Shown here: positions 14,947 through 22,345 of the stretch, piece by piece
Layout: every line of letters starts with the position of its first letter
Numbering within the stretch: position 1 is the stretch's first letter
NCBI RefSeq assembly: GCF_020194175.1
Contig: NZ_JADYVX010000002.1
Span: 124,001 to 188,000, forward strand
Length of the DNA stretch: 64,000 bases
Direction of reading: 5' to 3'
From: Bradyrhizobium sp. BRP22
Lineage (GTDB): Bacteria > Pseudomonadota > Alphaproteobacteria > Rhizobiales > Xanthobacteraceae
Translations under genes and position numbers: made by a program
Notes under the pieces: model-generated
Seen by the model: the letters and a program-made list of their open reading frames with translations, nothing else
Told to the model about the DNA's origin: nothing
Databases searched by the model: none

Positions 14947-15233
14947 TGTCTTACGGTGGCCTCACATTAACGGGCGATTTCAGGACGTCTGCACCGGGGG
15001 CCTATGTCCCGCGCGCATCCCACTCGGAAGCCGCTGCTCATCGGGGCAGTCGCGATCTGGAGCCCGATCCGACGCGGTGGTCATCCACCTCCGTAAGATG
15101 ACCCTATTGAGCTCCGCCCCCGCGTGAAGCGCAAGGACGTCGTATCGCCCGTCCCCGCTGTTACCGTTGTTCACAGCCACGCGTGCGCCGCACGCGCAAT
15201 TGCGCGCTCGCACAACGTCCGAATGAGGTTGAT
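14947..15233. other. Intergenic region without a recognised gene
   Basis: About 290 bases between the terminator and the NDUFA12-like gene. Only poorly supported overlapping ORFs occur. I see no promoter or structured RNA that I can name. Confidence 0.4.
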
Positions 15234-15644
15234 TCAGCTTGCGGGCGTCCAGGGCTGATAGTCGCCGGTCGCCTTCGGGCGGCGGCCGCTTGCCAGCGTC
15301 GAGCCGGACGGACGATACGCCGCCGGTGTGCCCGTCATGTTCGGCACATGCGGCTTTTCCCATTCCCGCGGCGTGTATGTCTCTTCGGTCGGCGGCACGT
15401 CGACGACGTGATGCAGCCAGCCATGCCAGGACGGCGGCACCCGCGAGGCCTCAGCGTAACCGTTGTAGATCACCCAGCGGCGCTCGAAATGCAGCACCGG
15501 ATCGATCGCACCGCCACGGGTGCGATAGTAGCGATTGCCCTGCTCGTCCGTGCCGACCAGTTCGCCGAAGCGCCAGGTCCAGAGCTGCGTGCCAAAGGTC
15601 TGGCCGTTCCACCACGTGAAGAATTTGAGCAGGAATTGTTTCAT
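15234..15644 (-). CDS. NDUFA12-type accessory subunit of NADH:ubiquinone oxidoreductase
   Basis: A 136-residue protein with the family's opening KFFTWWNGQTFGTQLWTW and then GTDEQGNRYYRTRGG, RRWVIYNGYAEASRVPPSWHGWLHH and PREWEKPHVPNMTGT. These are conserved between alphaproteobacterial complex I and mitochondrial NDUFA12. The protein sits on the peripheral arm of complex I and supports assembly. In this genome, as usual in the group, it lies away from the nuo operon. Confidence 0.93.
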   Translation of the reverse strand: MKQFLLKFFTWWNGQTFGTQLWTWRFGELVGTDEQGNRYYRTRGGAIDPVLHFERRWVIYNGYAEASRVPPSWHGWLHHVVDVPPTEETYTPREWEKPHVPNMTGTPAAYRPSGSTLASGRRPKATGDYQPWTPAS

Positions 15645-15908
15645 GAAGCGCCGGCCGGTTCGGGATCGTTGGGCTCTGATGCCATCGGCGGATCGAATTG
15701 TCCAGATTGCCGCACATGTTGTGATCCGGACCGGAACATCACGGCGCAGTGTTGGCGGCCAATTGTCGCGGAATTGGGTCTAACCCGTTCATTCGCCATA
15801 CAGTTCCTATTTGAAAGGCTGACGCCCCGCGCATCGATGTGGCGCGAGGTTCGGGAACACCGGCCCCCGGAAAGGGTTGGATCATGTCCCGCAGATGGAG
15901 TCCCAACG

Positions 15909-16577
15909 ATGATCAATCTCAAGGTTTTAAGCACCGCCGCGGCGCTGGCCCTGGTGGTGCCGCTCGTCATTCCTAGCGAAGGTTTTGCCCAGGGCACCAA
16001 GTTCTCCGCTGGGCGGGTCGGCGGAGGCGGTATGGCTATTGGAGGCGGCGGCGGAGGATTCCGTGGAGGTGGCGGTTTCGGCGGTGGAGCAGCCATCGGC
16101 GGAGGCGGATTCCGCGGCGGCGGCTACGCCGGTGGCGGCGGCTTCCGTGGCGGCGGCTTTGCCGCCGGCAGCCCTGGCCTTGGCACCAAGTTCGCGGGCG
16201 CTCCCGCTTACCGCGGCGGCGCGATCGCCAATCCTAACTGGGGTGCCGGCCGGCCCGGATGGAGTGGCGGATATCGTCCCGGCTGGCGCGGCGGCTATTA
16301 TGGTCATCGCCGCTACGGAGTCTGGCCCGGCGTCGCGGCAGGTGCCCTGATCGGCGGCGCACTCGCATCGAGCGCTTATTATGATCCCTACTACTATGGC
16401 TACGGCTATGGGCCGGGCTACGGCTATTACGACGATGGATACTATGATGACAGCGTAGCGGTTGCGGCCGCACCTGACGGCGGTGACGACACCTACTGCC
16501 GGCAACGCTACAAGTCATATGATCCGGCGTCAGGCACCTATCTCGGTTATGACGGCAGGCGTCATCCCTGCCCCTGA
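15909..16577 (+). CDS. Glycine-rich secreted BA14K family protein
   Basis: A 222-residue protein with a signal peptide (MINLKVLSTAAALALVVPLVI...FA-Q), then long Gly-rich repeats (GGGGFRGGG units, residues about 35-90), a Tyr/Gly-rich stretch, and a C-terminal BA14K-like unit with YCRQRYKSYDPASGTYLGYDG. A GGAG lies before the ATG at 15909; the much longer frame from 15183 is an artefact of the GC-rich sequence. BA14K proteins are envelope or lectin-like proteins of Rhizobiales. The glycine-rich part is disordered and prone to repeat expansion. Confidence 0.88.
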   Translation: MINLKVLSTAAALALVVPLVIPSEGFAQGTKFSAGRVGGGGMAIGGGGGGFRGGGGFGGGAAIGGGGFRGGGYAGGGGFRGGGFAAGSPGLGTKFAGAPAYRGGAIANPNWGAGRPGWSGGYRPGWRGGYYGHRRYGVWPGVAAGALIGGALASSAYYDPYYYGYGYGPGYGYYDDGYYDDSVAVAAAPDGGDDTYCRQRYKSYDPASGTYLGYDGRRHPCP

Positions 16578-16597
16578 CCGACTGAGTCCTCTCGCGT

Positions 16598-16627
16598 GAA
16601 AAAGGGCGGCAAGAGCCGCCCTTTTTT
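16598..16627 (+). terminator. Rho-independent terminator
   Basis: AAAAAGGGCGGC pairs with GCCGCCCTTTTTT across an AAGA loop, 20 nt after the BA14K gene stop. Confidence 0.9.
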
Positions 16628-16786
16628 GTTGAGAGGTCGCCCCCACATCGCACAACATGAATTCTGCCTTAAGCGAATCTCGTATGCACCGCATCTTGCA
16701 GACGCGCTATCGCGCTTCCGCCTTAATCAAACAGTCGGCCGTGCTGGTCGGCAGATACCGATATCGTCTCGACAAGAGGATCCGTC

Positions 16787-17191
16787 GTGCCGCGCGTTCT
16801 CGTGGTCGATGACGACCTCATGGTGTCCGCCACCATCGAGGTCTGTCTGAAGCGCAAGGGGTTTGACGTCACCGTCGCTGACGGCGCCGAGGCCGGAATG
16901 GTTGCGCTCGAAGGTAACAGCTTCGATGTGATGCTGGTCGACGTCTTCATGCCGCATATGCGCGGCTTCGAATCGATCCGGATTTTCCACGAGCGCGCGC
17001 CGGACATCCCGGTGATCGCGATGTCCGGCTACGCCTTCGCCAACGCCGATCGTGCGCCGGATTTCCTGCGCATGACGCTCGAACTTGGTGCAACGCGCTG
17101 CCTGCGCAAGCCGTTCACGCCGGAGGCGCTGATCACCACCGTCAACGAATGCCTCGGCAAATCGGCAACGTCGGCCCGCTTCTCGAAATGA
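16787..17191 (+). CDS. Single-domain response regulator
   Basis: A 134-residue receiver domain without output domain. It has the acidic pair D8-D9-D10 (VVDDD), the phospho-acceptor aspartate in VMLVDVFMPHMRG, the S/T in VIAMSGYAF and K in CLRKPFTPE. The start is GTG with AGAGGA 7 nt upstream. No kinase gene is adjacent; it converges with an EamA gene. It probably signals by phosphorylation-dependent protein contact. Confidence 0.88.
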   Translation: MPRVLVVDDDLMVSATIEVCLKRKGFDVTVADGAEAGMVALEGNSFDVMLVDVFMPHMRGFESIRIFHERAPDIPVIAMSGYAFANADRAPDFLRMTLELGATRCLRKPFTPEALITTVNECLGKSATSARFSK

Positions 17192-18088
17192 CTACGACCG
17201 CGTCGCCAGCACGACGGCGCCGAACGTGAAGACCAGCGCCACGATCTGCGTCGGTCCAAGCGGCTCGCGCAGCGCAACCGCTGATGCTACGACGCCGATG
17301 ACGGGGACCGCCATGGTGCCGATCGCCGCGATCGAGGCCGGCAATCGCCTGAGCGCGGCGAACCAACTCACATAGGCGATGCAGAACTGGATCACGGTGG
17401 AATAGACCAGCAGCCACCAGCCGAGCGTCGTCACGCGATCGAGATGGGAGGTCTCGATGAGGAGCCCGACCACGGCGACCGGCAGACAGCCGAGCCCGAT
17501 CTGCCAGGCCGCCGCCGGGACTGGCGCCATCTTGAGCGGCAGTCTCTTCGCGAGCACCGTCCCGAGCGCAAAGCCGAACGAGCCCGTGATCGCCATGATG
17601 ATCCCGGGCAGCTTCTCGCGGCTCGCGGAAAGCCCGTTGCCGCCCATGATGACGGCGAGCCCGGCAAAGGCCATCACCAGCGCGATGGTGCGCAGCAGCG
17701 TCGGCCGTTCGCCGAGCACCGGCCAGGCCAGGATCGAGGCCCAGACCGGCATGGTGTAGGCGATCAGCGCGGCTTCGCTGGCCGGCAGCCAGAGCAGCGC
17801 GAGGCCCATCAGCACCATCCAGCCGGTGACGTTCAACAGCGCCGCCAGCATCAGCCGCAGCCACATCTCGCGGCCGACCAGAAGGCTCTGCCCGCGAAGG
17901 ACCGCAAGCAGCGCCAATAGCGCGGCCCCGATCACGCCGGTCGAGCCGCGCAGCGTCAGCGGCGGCAGTTCGCTCAGGAGGTACTTCGTCACCGGCCAAT
18001 TGAAGCCCCAGCCCACCGAAGTGACGGCGAGGAACAGGAAGCCCGCGGGCGCGAGGCGGCCGCGCGCGGTCGGTTTTGATTCTGTCAT
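17192..18088 (-). CDS. EamA-family (DMT) inner-membrane transporter
   Basis: About 298 residues with ten hydrophobic segments arranged as two EamA repeats (GFLFLAVTSVGWGFNWPVTKYLL..., and GIIMAITGSFGFALGTVLAKRL...). Such proteins export metabolites or amino acids. The start at 18088 (MTESKPTARG) is the last plausible Met before the first membrane segment; no strong ribosome site is visible and upstream Met codons exist. It is divergent from the TetR gene. Substrate unknown. Confidence 0.82.
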   Translation of the reverse strand: MTESKPTARGRLAPAGFLFLAVTSVGWGFNWPVTKYLLSELPPLTLRGSTGVIGAALLALLAVLRGQSLLVGREMWLRLMLAALLNVTGWMVLMGLALLWLPASEAALIAYTMPVWASILAWPVLGERPTLLRTIALVMAFAGLAVIMGGNGLSASREKLPGIIMAITGSFGFALGTVLAKRLPLKMAPVPAAAWQIGLGCLPVAVVGLLIETSHLDRVTTLGWWLLVYSTVIQFCIAYVSWFAALRRLPASIAAIGTMAVPVIGVVASAVALREPLGPTQIVALVFTFGAVVLATRS

Positions 18089-18223
18089 GGAGCCCGGCAG
18101 GGAATGGAATCGGAGCATACCGTGCCGGTAATCGGTCAACGAGACCAGCGGCAACGCGACATGCCAGCCGAGCATGCCGGTTCTAACCCTGCAGCGGGTT
18201 GGCCGCACCAGCGTTGACACGAT

Positions 18224-18243
18224 TAAGACGATCGGTCATATTG
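18224..18243 (-). promoter_or_regulatory. TetR operator upstream of the TetR gene
   Basis: On the minus strand this reads CAATATGACCGATCGTCTTA. It matches 18 of 20 positions with the site before the OYE gene and ends 6 nt before the TetR start codon, which suggests autorepression. Confidence 0.7.
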
Positions 18244-18249
18244 AACGTT

Positions 18250-18825
18250 ATGGCGAGACCAAGTGTCAAAGAAAATATCGTTGCGGCTGCCCTTGAAACC
18301 CTGCACAGCCGGGGCTTCAACGCAACCGGCGTGCAGGACATCACCGATGCGGCAGGGGTGCCGAAAGGATCGTTCTACAATCATTTCGAAAGCAAGGAAG
18401 AGCTCGGCGTCGAGGTCATCGAGCGCTACTGGCAAAGGGCGCTCGCCTCGTTGAGCATGCTCAGCGATCCCAATGTCCCGCCACTCGTCCGGCTCAAGTC
18501 GTATTTCCGGTCGCTCGACGAAATCTCGCGCAAGCAAAAATATCAGCGCGGCTGCCTGATCGGAAATATGGCCACCGAGATGTCAGGCCAGAGCCGTCCG
18601 ATTCGCGAACGATTGGCCATCATCTTGGCCGCGTGGAGCCGCGGCATCGAATCCTGCGTCAGGGAAGCCCAGGCCGACGGGTCGATGCGCGGCGATATCG
18701 ACGCCAAGCTGATAGCCTCTTTTCTCTTGAACGCCTGGGAAGGCACCGTCATGCGGGCGAAGGTCGACAAAGACCGGGCTGCGCTCGAAGCGTTCGAAAA
18801 GGTGGTGTTCACCAGCCTCTCGTGA
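18250..18825 (+). CDS. TetR-family repressor (NemR-like position)
   Basis: A 191-residue repressor. The N-terminal helix-turn-helix reads VKENIVAAALETLHSRGFNATGVQDI...GVPKGSFYNHFESKEELG. The C-terminal domain (about 70-190) is the ligand-binding part, with a cysteine in YQRGCLIGN that is common in the TetR_C_16-like group sensing electrophiles. It lies directly upstream of an Old Yellow Enzyme gene and both promoters carry the same 20-bp site, so it very likely controls itself and that gene in response to a reactive substrate, as NemR does for nemA in other bacteria. The parallel is inference. Confidence 0.88.
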   Translation: MARPSVKENIVAAALETLHSRGFNATGVQDITDAAGVPKGSFYNHFESKEELGVEVIERYWQRALASLSMLSDPNVPPLVRLKSYFRSLDEISRKQKYQRGCLIGNMATEMSGQSRPIRERLAIILAAWSRGIESCVREAQADGSMRGDIDAKLIASFLLNAWEGTVMRAKVDKDRAALEAFEKVVFTSLS

Positions 18826-18864
18826 TGAAGGCAGAAGCGCGACCCGCTGTCGCTTGATTGCATA

Positions 18865-18884
18865 CAATATGACCGGTCATCTTA
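18865..18884 (+). promoter_or_regulatory. TetR operator upstream of the OYE gene
   Basis: CAATATGACCGGTCATCTTA contains the perfect 12-bp palindrome ATGACCGGTCAT (18869-18880). It lies 10 nt before the OYE start, so a bound repressor would block translation initiation-proximal transcription. Confidence 0.72.
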
Positions 18885-18893
18885 GAAGGAAAA

Positions 18894-20015
18894 ATGAGCG
18901 TGACACTGCATTCTTCTCTCAGAATTGGCCGCTACGAACTGGCGCACCGCGTGGTCATGGCACCGCTCACGCGGATGCGAGCGTCGGAGCCGGGCTCCGC
19001 GCCGACCTCCTTGAACGCCCGCTATTACGGACAGCGCGCCAGTCCAGATGGCTTGATCATTGCCGAGGCAACTCAAATTTCCTGGCAAGGCAAGGGATAC
19101 CCCCGCACGCCGGGTATCCACACCGATGAGCAAGTTGCCGGCTGGAAGGGAGTTGTGGACGCGGTTCATGACAAGGGCGGCCTGATCTTCCTGCAGCTTT
19201 GGCATACCGGTCGAATCTCACATTCGAGCCACAGACCTGATCGTGGACTGCCGGTCTCCGCTTCGGCCATCACTCCAGCCGGACAAGCGTTCGGGTCGGC
19301 ATTCGAACGTCTGCCCTACGAAACGCCTCGCGCGCTCGATACCGAGGAGATTCCGGAGGTTGTCGAGGACTATAAGCGGGCGGCCGCTCGCGCGATCTTC
19401 GCCGGATTCGACGGTGTCGAACTACACGGCGCCAATGGTTACCTGATCGACCAATTTCTGCAGGATCGTACGAATAATCGCACCGATCAGTATGGCGGCT
19501 CGATCGCGAACCGCGTCCGTTTTCTGCTGGAGGTGACCGACGGACTGATCAACGTGTGCGGCAACGAGCGGGTCGGTGTTCGACTCTCGCCGTTCGGAAC
19601 GGTCGGTGACATCGGAGACTCTGATCCGCTTCGGCTGTTTGCCCACGCCATCGAGGCGCTGTCCGCGCGGCGTATTGCATATCTTCATCTGATCGAACCC
19701 CGCGCGAACGCAGGTGTCCGTGACGAGGCGAATCTGGATGCGCCAGCGTCCGTGGCAGCCCTGTTTCGCAGGGCGTTCAAAGGCCCTCTGATCGCCTCAG
19801 GCGGCTTTACAAAGCTCTCCGCCGAAGCGGAGCTCAAGTCCGGAACCGTCGACGCCATCGCGTTCGGTCGCGCCTTCATCGCCAATCCGGACCTGCCGCA
19901 TCGCCTCGCGATCGATGCGCCCCTCAATGCCTTTGACCGCCGGACATTCTACGGCGGCGACGAGCGGGGATACACCGACTACCCCGCCCTCGCCTCATTG
20001 CGCGGTGTCGCCTGA
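18894..20015 (+). CDS. nemA: Old Yellow Enzyme / N-ethylmaleimide reductase-like flavoprotein
   Basis: A 373-residue FMN-dependent ene-reductase with the OYE signatures: RVVMAPLTRMRA, IAEATQIS, LQLWHTGRISH, GVELHGANGYLIDQFLQD, NRTDQYGGSIANR, GVRLSPFGT and AFGRAFIANPDLP. The His/Asn-type substrate-binding pair lies in HGANGY. It reduces activated alkenes, quinones or nitro compounds with NAD(P)H in the cytoplasm. AGAAGGA lies before the ATG. The TetR gene and operator upstream suggest induction by electrophiles. The symbol follows family resemblance; orthology is not proven. Confidence 0.9.
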   Translation: MSVTLHSSLRIGRYELAHRVVMAPLTRMRASEPGSAPTSLNARYYGQRASPDGLIIAEATQISWQGKGYPRTPGIHTDEQVAGWKGVVDAVHDKGGLIFLQLWHTGRISHSSHRPDRGLPVSASAITPAGQAFGSAFERLPYETPRALDTEEIPEVVEDYKRAAARAIFAGFDGVELHGANGYLIDQFLQDRTNNRTDQYGGSIANRVRFLLEVTDGLINVCGNERVGVRLSPFGTVGDIGDSDPLRLFAHAIEALSARRIAYLHLIEPRANAGVRDEANLDAPASVAALFRRAFKGPLIASGGFTKLSAEAELKSGTVDAIAFGRAFIANPDLPHRLAIDAPLNAFDRRTFYGGDERGYTDYPALASLRGVA

Positions 20016-20045
20016 CTTCGCTCCCAAATCATTCGGAGGAAAAAA

Positions 20046-20147
20046 GTGCTGACGGTCCAAGTCGTGGATTATGGAAAGCCGTGGGACGTGGTGAAGACAG
20101 TGGATTCACACCGTCCTGATTTCGATCGGAGTGCACGCAATGCCTAA
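20046..20147 (+). CDS. 33-residue ORF upstream of the MDR reductase gene
   Basis: A GTG-started ORF (VLTVQVVDYGKPWDVVKTVD...) with GGAGG 5 nt before the start. It ends in a TAA that overlaps the first codons of the next gene, so the two are translationally coupled. The start resembles the first beta strand of zinc-type alcohol dehydrogenases, so it could be a leftover N-terminal fragment. It could also be a true leader peptide. Nothing else supports a function. Confidence 0.4.
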   Translation: MLTVQVVDYGKPWDVVKTVDSHRPDFDRSARNA

Positions 20148-21147
20148 AAATCAAATGATCCTGCTCAAGCGTCGCCCGACGGGAATGCCCTGCGACGAAG
20201 ATTTTGAGCGGTCTGAGCAGACAACGCCGGAGCTCTCGGAGGGGGAAGCCCTGGTGAAGACGCTTTACCTGTCTCTCGACCCCTACATGCGCGGGATCAT
20301 GGACCAGAAGGAATCGTACATCCCCTCGGTCAACCTCGGGGAGGTCATGCGAGGGCATGTCGTCGGCGTCGTGGTCCAATCGCGGGCGGCGACGCTCGAT
20401 CCTGGCGACCATGTTCATGGCATGGGCGGCTGGCAGGCTTACTCGGTCGGCCCGGCCAGCACATGGCGCAAGATCGACACCATGCTGGCTCCGCTGCCGG
20501 CCTGGCTTGGACCTCTCGGATTGCCGGGATGGACCGCTCATGTCGGCCTGATGGACCTCGGCTCTCCCAAGCCGGGCGAGACGGTCGTGGTTTCCTCGGC
20601 AGCCGGGGCGGTCGGAACGGTCGCCGGTCAGCTCGCCAGGATCGCCGGTTGTCGCGTGGTTGGAATCGCCGGCGGGTCCGATAAATGCCGCTATGTCGTT
20701 GACGAACTCGGGTTTCACGCCTGCGTGGACTACAAGGCGCCCGATTTTGACCGCGCGCTGGCGGCAGCCGTCCCCAGCGGCATCGATATCAACTTCGAGA
20801 ATGTCGGCGGGAGCGTGCTCGATACAATCTGGCCACTCATGAACCGGCATTCCCGCCTTGTCGTTTCAGGGTTGATCGCTCAGTACAACCAAACCGCGCC
20901 CTGCCCGGGGCCTGATCTGACGGTGCTGCTCCGCAACCGCATCAACATACGCGGGTTCATTATCTCCGAGCATCTTGCGCAGATTCCGAATGCGGTTCAG
21001 CAGGTCGGACGGCTGTTGCGCGACGGCCAGATCAAGACGCGGGAGGACATCGTGGACGGCCTCGACAAGGCTCCGGCCGCTTTCATCGGGATGCTGAATG
21101 GACGAAACTTCGGCAAGCTCATGGTTCGGCTCGCAGAGGGGCAGTAG
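20140..21147 (+). CDS. NADP-dependent MDR-family reductase (CurA/leukotriene-B4 dehydrogenase type)
   Basis: A 335-residue zinc-independent medium-chain reductase. Features are the substrate-side LSLDPYMRGIMDQKESY, the proton-relay region GHVVGVV, the Rossmann motif SSAAGAVGTVAGQLAR with GIAGGSDKC after it, YKAPDF, and NFENVGGSVLD. These fit 2-alkenal or prostaglandin/curcumin reductase-type enzymes. The ATG at 20140 has GGAG 8 nt upstream. It follows the OYE gene in the same direction, so both ene-reductases probably serve the same detoxification response. Confidence 0.88.
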   Translation: MPKNQMILLKRRPTGMPCDEDFERSEQTTPELSEGEALVKTLYLSLDPYMRGIMDQKESYIPSVNLGEVMRGHVVGVVVQSRAATLDPGDHVHGMGGWQAYSVGPASTWRKIDTMLAPLPAWLGPLGLPGWTAHVGLMDLGSPKPGETVVVSSAAGAVGTVAGQLARIAGCRVVGIAGGSDKCRYVVDELGFHACVDYKAPDFDRALAAAVPSGIDINFENVGGSVLDTIWPLMNRHSRLVVSGLIAQYNQTAPCPGPDLTVLLRNRINIRGFIISEHLAQIPNAVQQVGRLLRDGQIKTREDIVDGLDKAPAAFIGMLNGRNFGKLMVRLAEGQ

Positions 21148-21152
21148 GTTCG

Positions 21153-21608
21153 ATGACGTCCCCGGATTGGAGCCTCCCGCCCCCCGTGCTGACGCTGATA
21201 TGCCATGTTCGCGCGGAACTGGGCGAGCGGTTGTCACTGTCAGGCACGCCACTGGGTGAACGGGCGATCGCCGAGGTCAAGGCACTCACGATGAGCGGCA
21301 ATCGCCTGAACGCCTCGCTGGCGGGCAAAGCCGCGGCAGACTGGCTGATCGTTGCTCCCGACCGGTCATTCAGTCTCCTCGACGTGCGCTTTACCGCGCG
21401 AACGGACGACGACGTCCTCATATTCGTCCAGTACAATGGCCGTTTGCGTTTCTCGACGGAGGGGCACTTGCACAAAGTCGTCGTCGCGCCACGGTTTGAG
21501 ACCGGCGATCCGCGCTATGCCTGGTTGAATGGCGTCCAGGCTGTCGGCAACGGGGAGTTCGATGCGCGTGCCCGCAGCCTGCGATACGCCTTCTACGCTG
21601 TTGAGTGA
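21153..21608 (+). CDS. DUF3237 family protein
   Basis: A 151-residue protein that ends with the DUF3237 pattern: ADWLIVAPDRSFSLLDVRFTARTDDDVLIFVQYNGRLRF, shown here as a family hallmark in pieces, then RFETGDPRYAWLN and a C-terminal FYAVE. DUF3237 forms a beta-barrel of unknown activity and is often linked to oxidoreductases in aromatic or xenobiotic metabolism. Its start lies 5 nt after the MDR gene stop, so it is the last gene of the OYE operon. Confidence 0.82.
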   Translation: MTSPDWSLPPPVLTLICHVRAELGERLSLSGTPLGERAIAEVKALTMSGNRLNASLAGKAAADWLIVAPDRSFSLLDVRFTARTDDDVLIFVQYNGRLRFSTEGHLHKVVVAPRFETGDPRYAWLNGVQAVGNGEFDARARSLRYAFYAVE

Positions 21609-21890
21609 CGCGGGCGATTCGCACGAGCCGCGGCGGATAGAGAATGTCCGCCATAGCCGCGTTCTCCGTAAGCCCACGTGAGTCTTCGAAATTCAATCCG
21701 TCGGCTGCCAAAAATACCTGCCCTGTGAAAAGCGGGCGAAGCGTTGTTCCACAGCACCCATGAGATTTTTTTCTCTTGGGAATCCTTCAGGACTCACTGA
21801 TACTTGGCGGTATCACAGGCGTGGCACCGCCCCTGTTTTCCTCCGTTTTCCACCATATTTAGTATTTGATTCAGGAACTCGTACTAGTCC
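21609..21890. other. Intergenic region between DUF3237 gene and nrdJ promoter
   Basis: About 280 bases. It contains T-rich and AT-rich parts (TTTTTTCTC near 21769 and CATATTTAGTATTTGATT near 21853). No gene or named element is seen. Confidence 0.4.
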
Positions 21891-21919
21891 TTGACGGGCG
21901 GTACGGACTTGGCCTAGCT
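21891..21919 (+). promoter_or_regulatory. Putative nrdJ promoter
   Basis: TTGACG at 21891-21896, a 17-nt spacer and CTAGCT at 21914-21919. The -35 is near consensus for alphaproteobacterial sigma-70; the -10 is weaker. Transcription would start near 21926. Confidence 0.5.
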
Positions 21920-21925
21920 TTCCTC

Positions 21926-22345
21926 CTGTTCGGCGCGAGTGTGTTTCGGGTCCCCGCCGGTCGCTCCCAAAAGGGTCCAGAACGACCACTCCGTCAGCCG
22001 ATCAGGCTGCGGGTGAAGGATTTTTTGCCCTTGGTTTCGGGGCAGTTTGGGACGCCAACAACGGGCCGGAAAAGGCTCATCGGTGACCTGCCGCGTTGAT
22101 GAGTTTTGGGGCGTTGAATGCACGAACCGAACGGTCCGCCTGGGCCGGTCAGGGTCGTGCCGCCGCCGGATCGGTGCCAGCCGATTCCCTGCGGTCGAGA
22201 GAAACAGGCCGGTCCACCGGCTGAGCTTGCGGGGCTCTGGCCCCCCACCCTTTGGACGGAAGGATGGGACCGGGGACTCGCTCTAGGAATAACATTTCCG
22301 GACCACCCCAACGCAGGGAGGCCGGGCAGAAGACGGGGCACGAGC
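21926..22345 (+). promoter_or_regulatory. Long GC-rich leader of nrdJ
   Basis: About 420 nt without a convincing gene precede the nrdJ start. Several perfect short hairpins are present: CAGCC-GATCA-GGCTG (21997-22011), GCCGG-TCCA-CCGGC (22208-22221) and GGGGC-TCTG-GCCCC (22231-22244). I looked for the conserved cobalamin-riboswitch boxes and did not find them. The region may fold into a regulatory RNA of another kind. Confidence 0.45.

Noticed and set aside
21926-22345. Cobalamin riboswitch before nrdJ
   Set aside because: The conserved core boxes (GGGAA...GGTG, CCCGCAACTG, GCCACTG) are not present.
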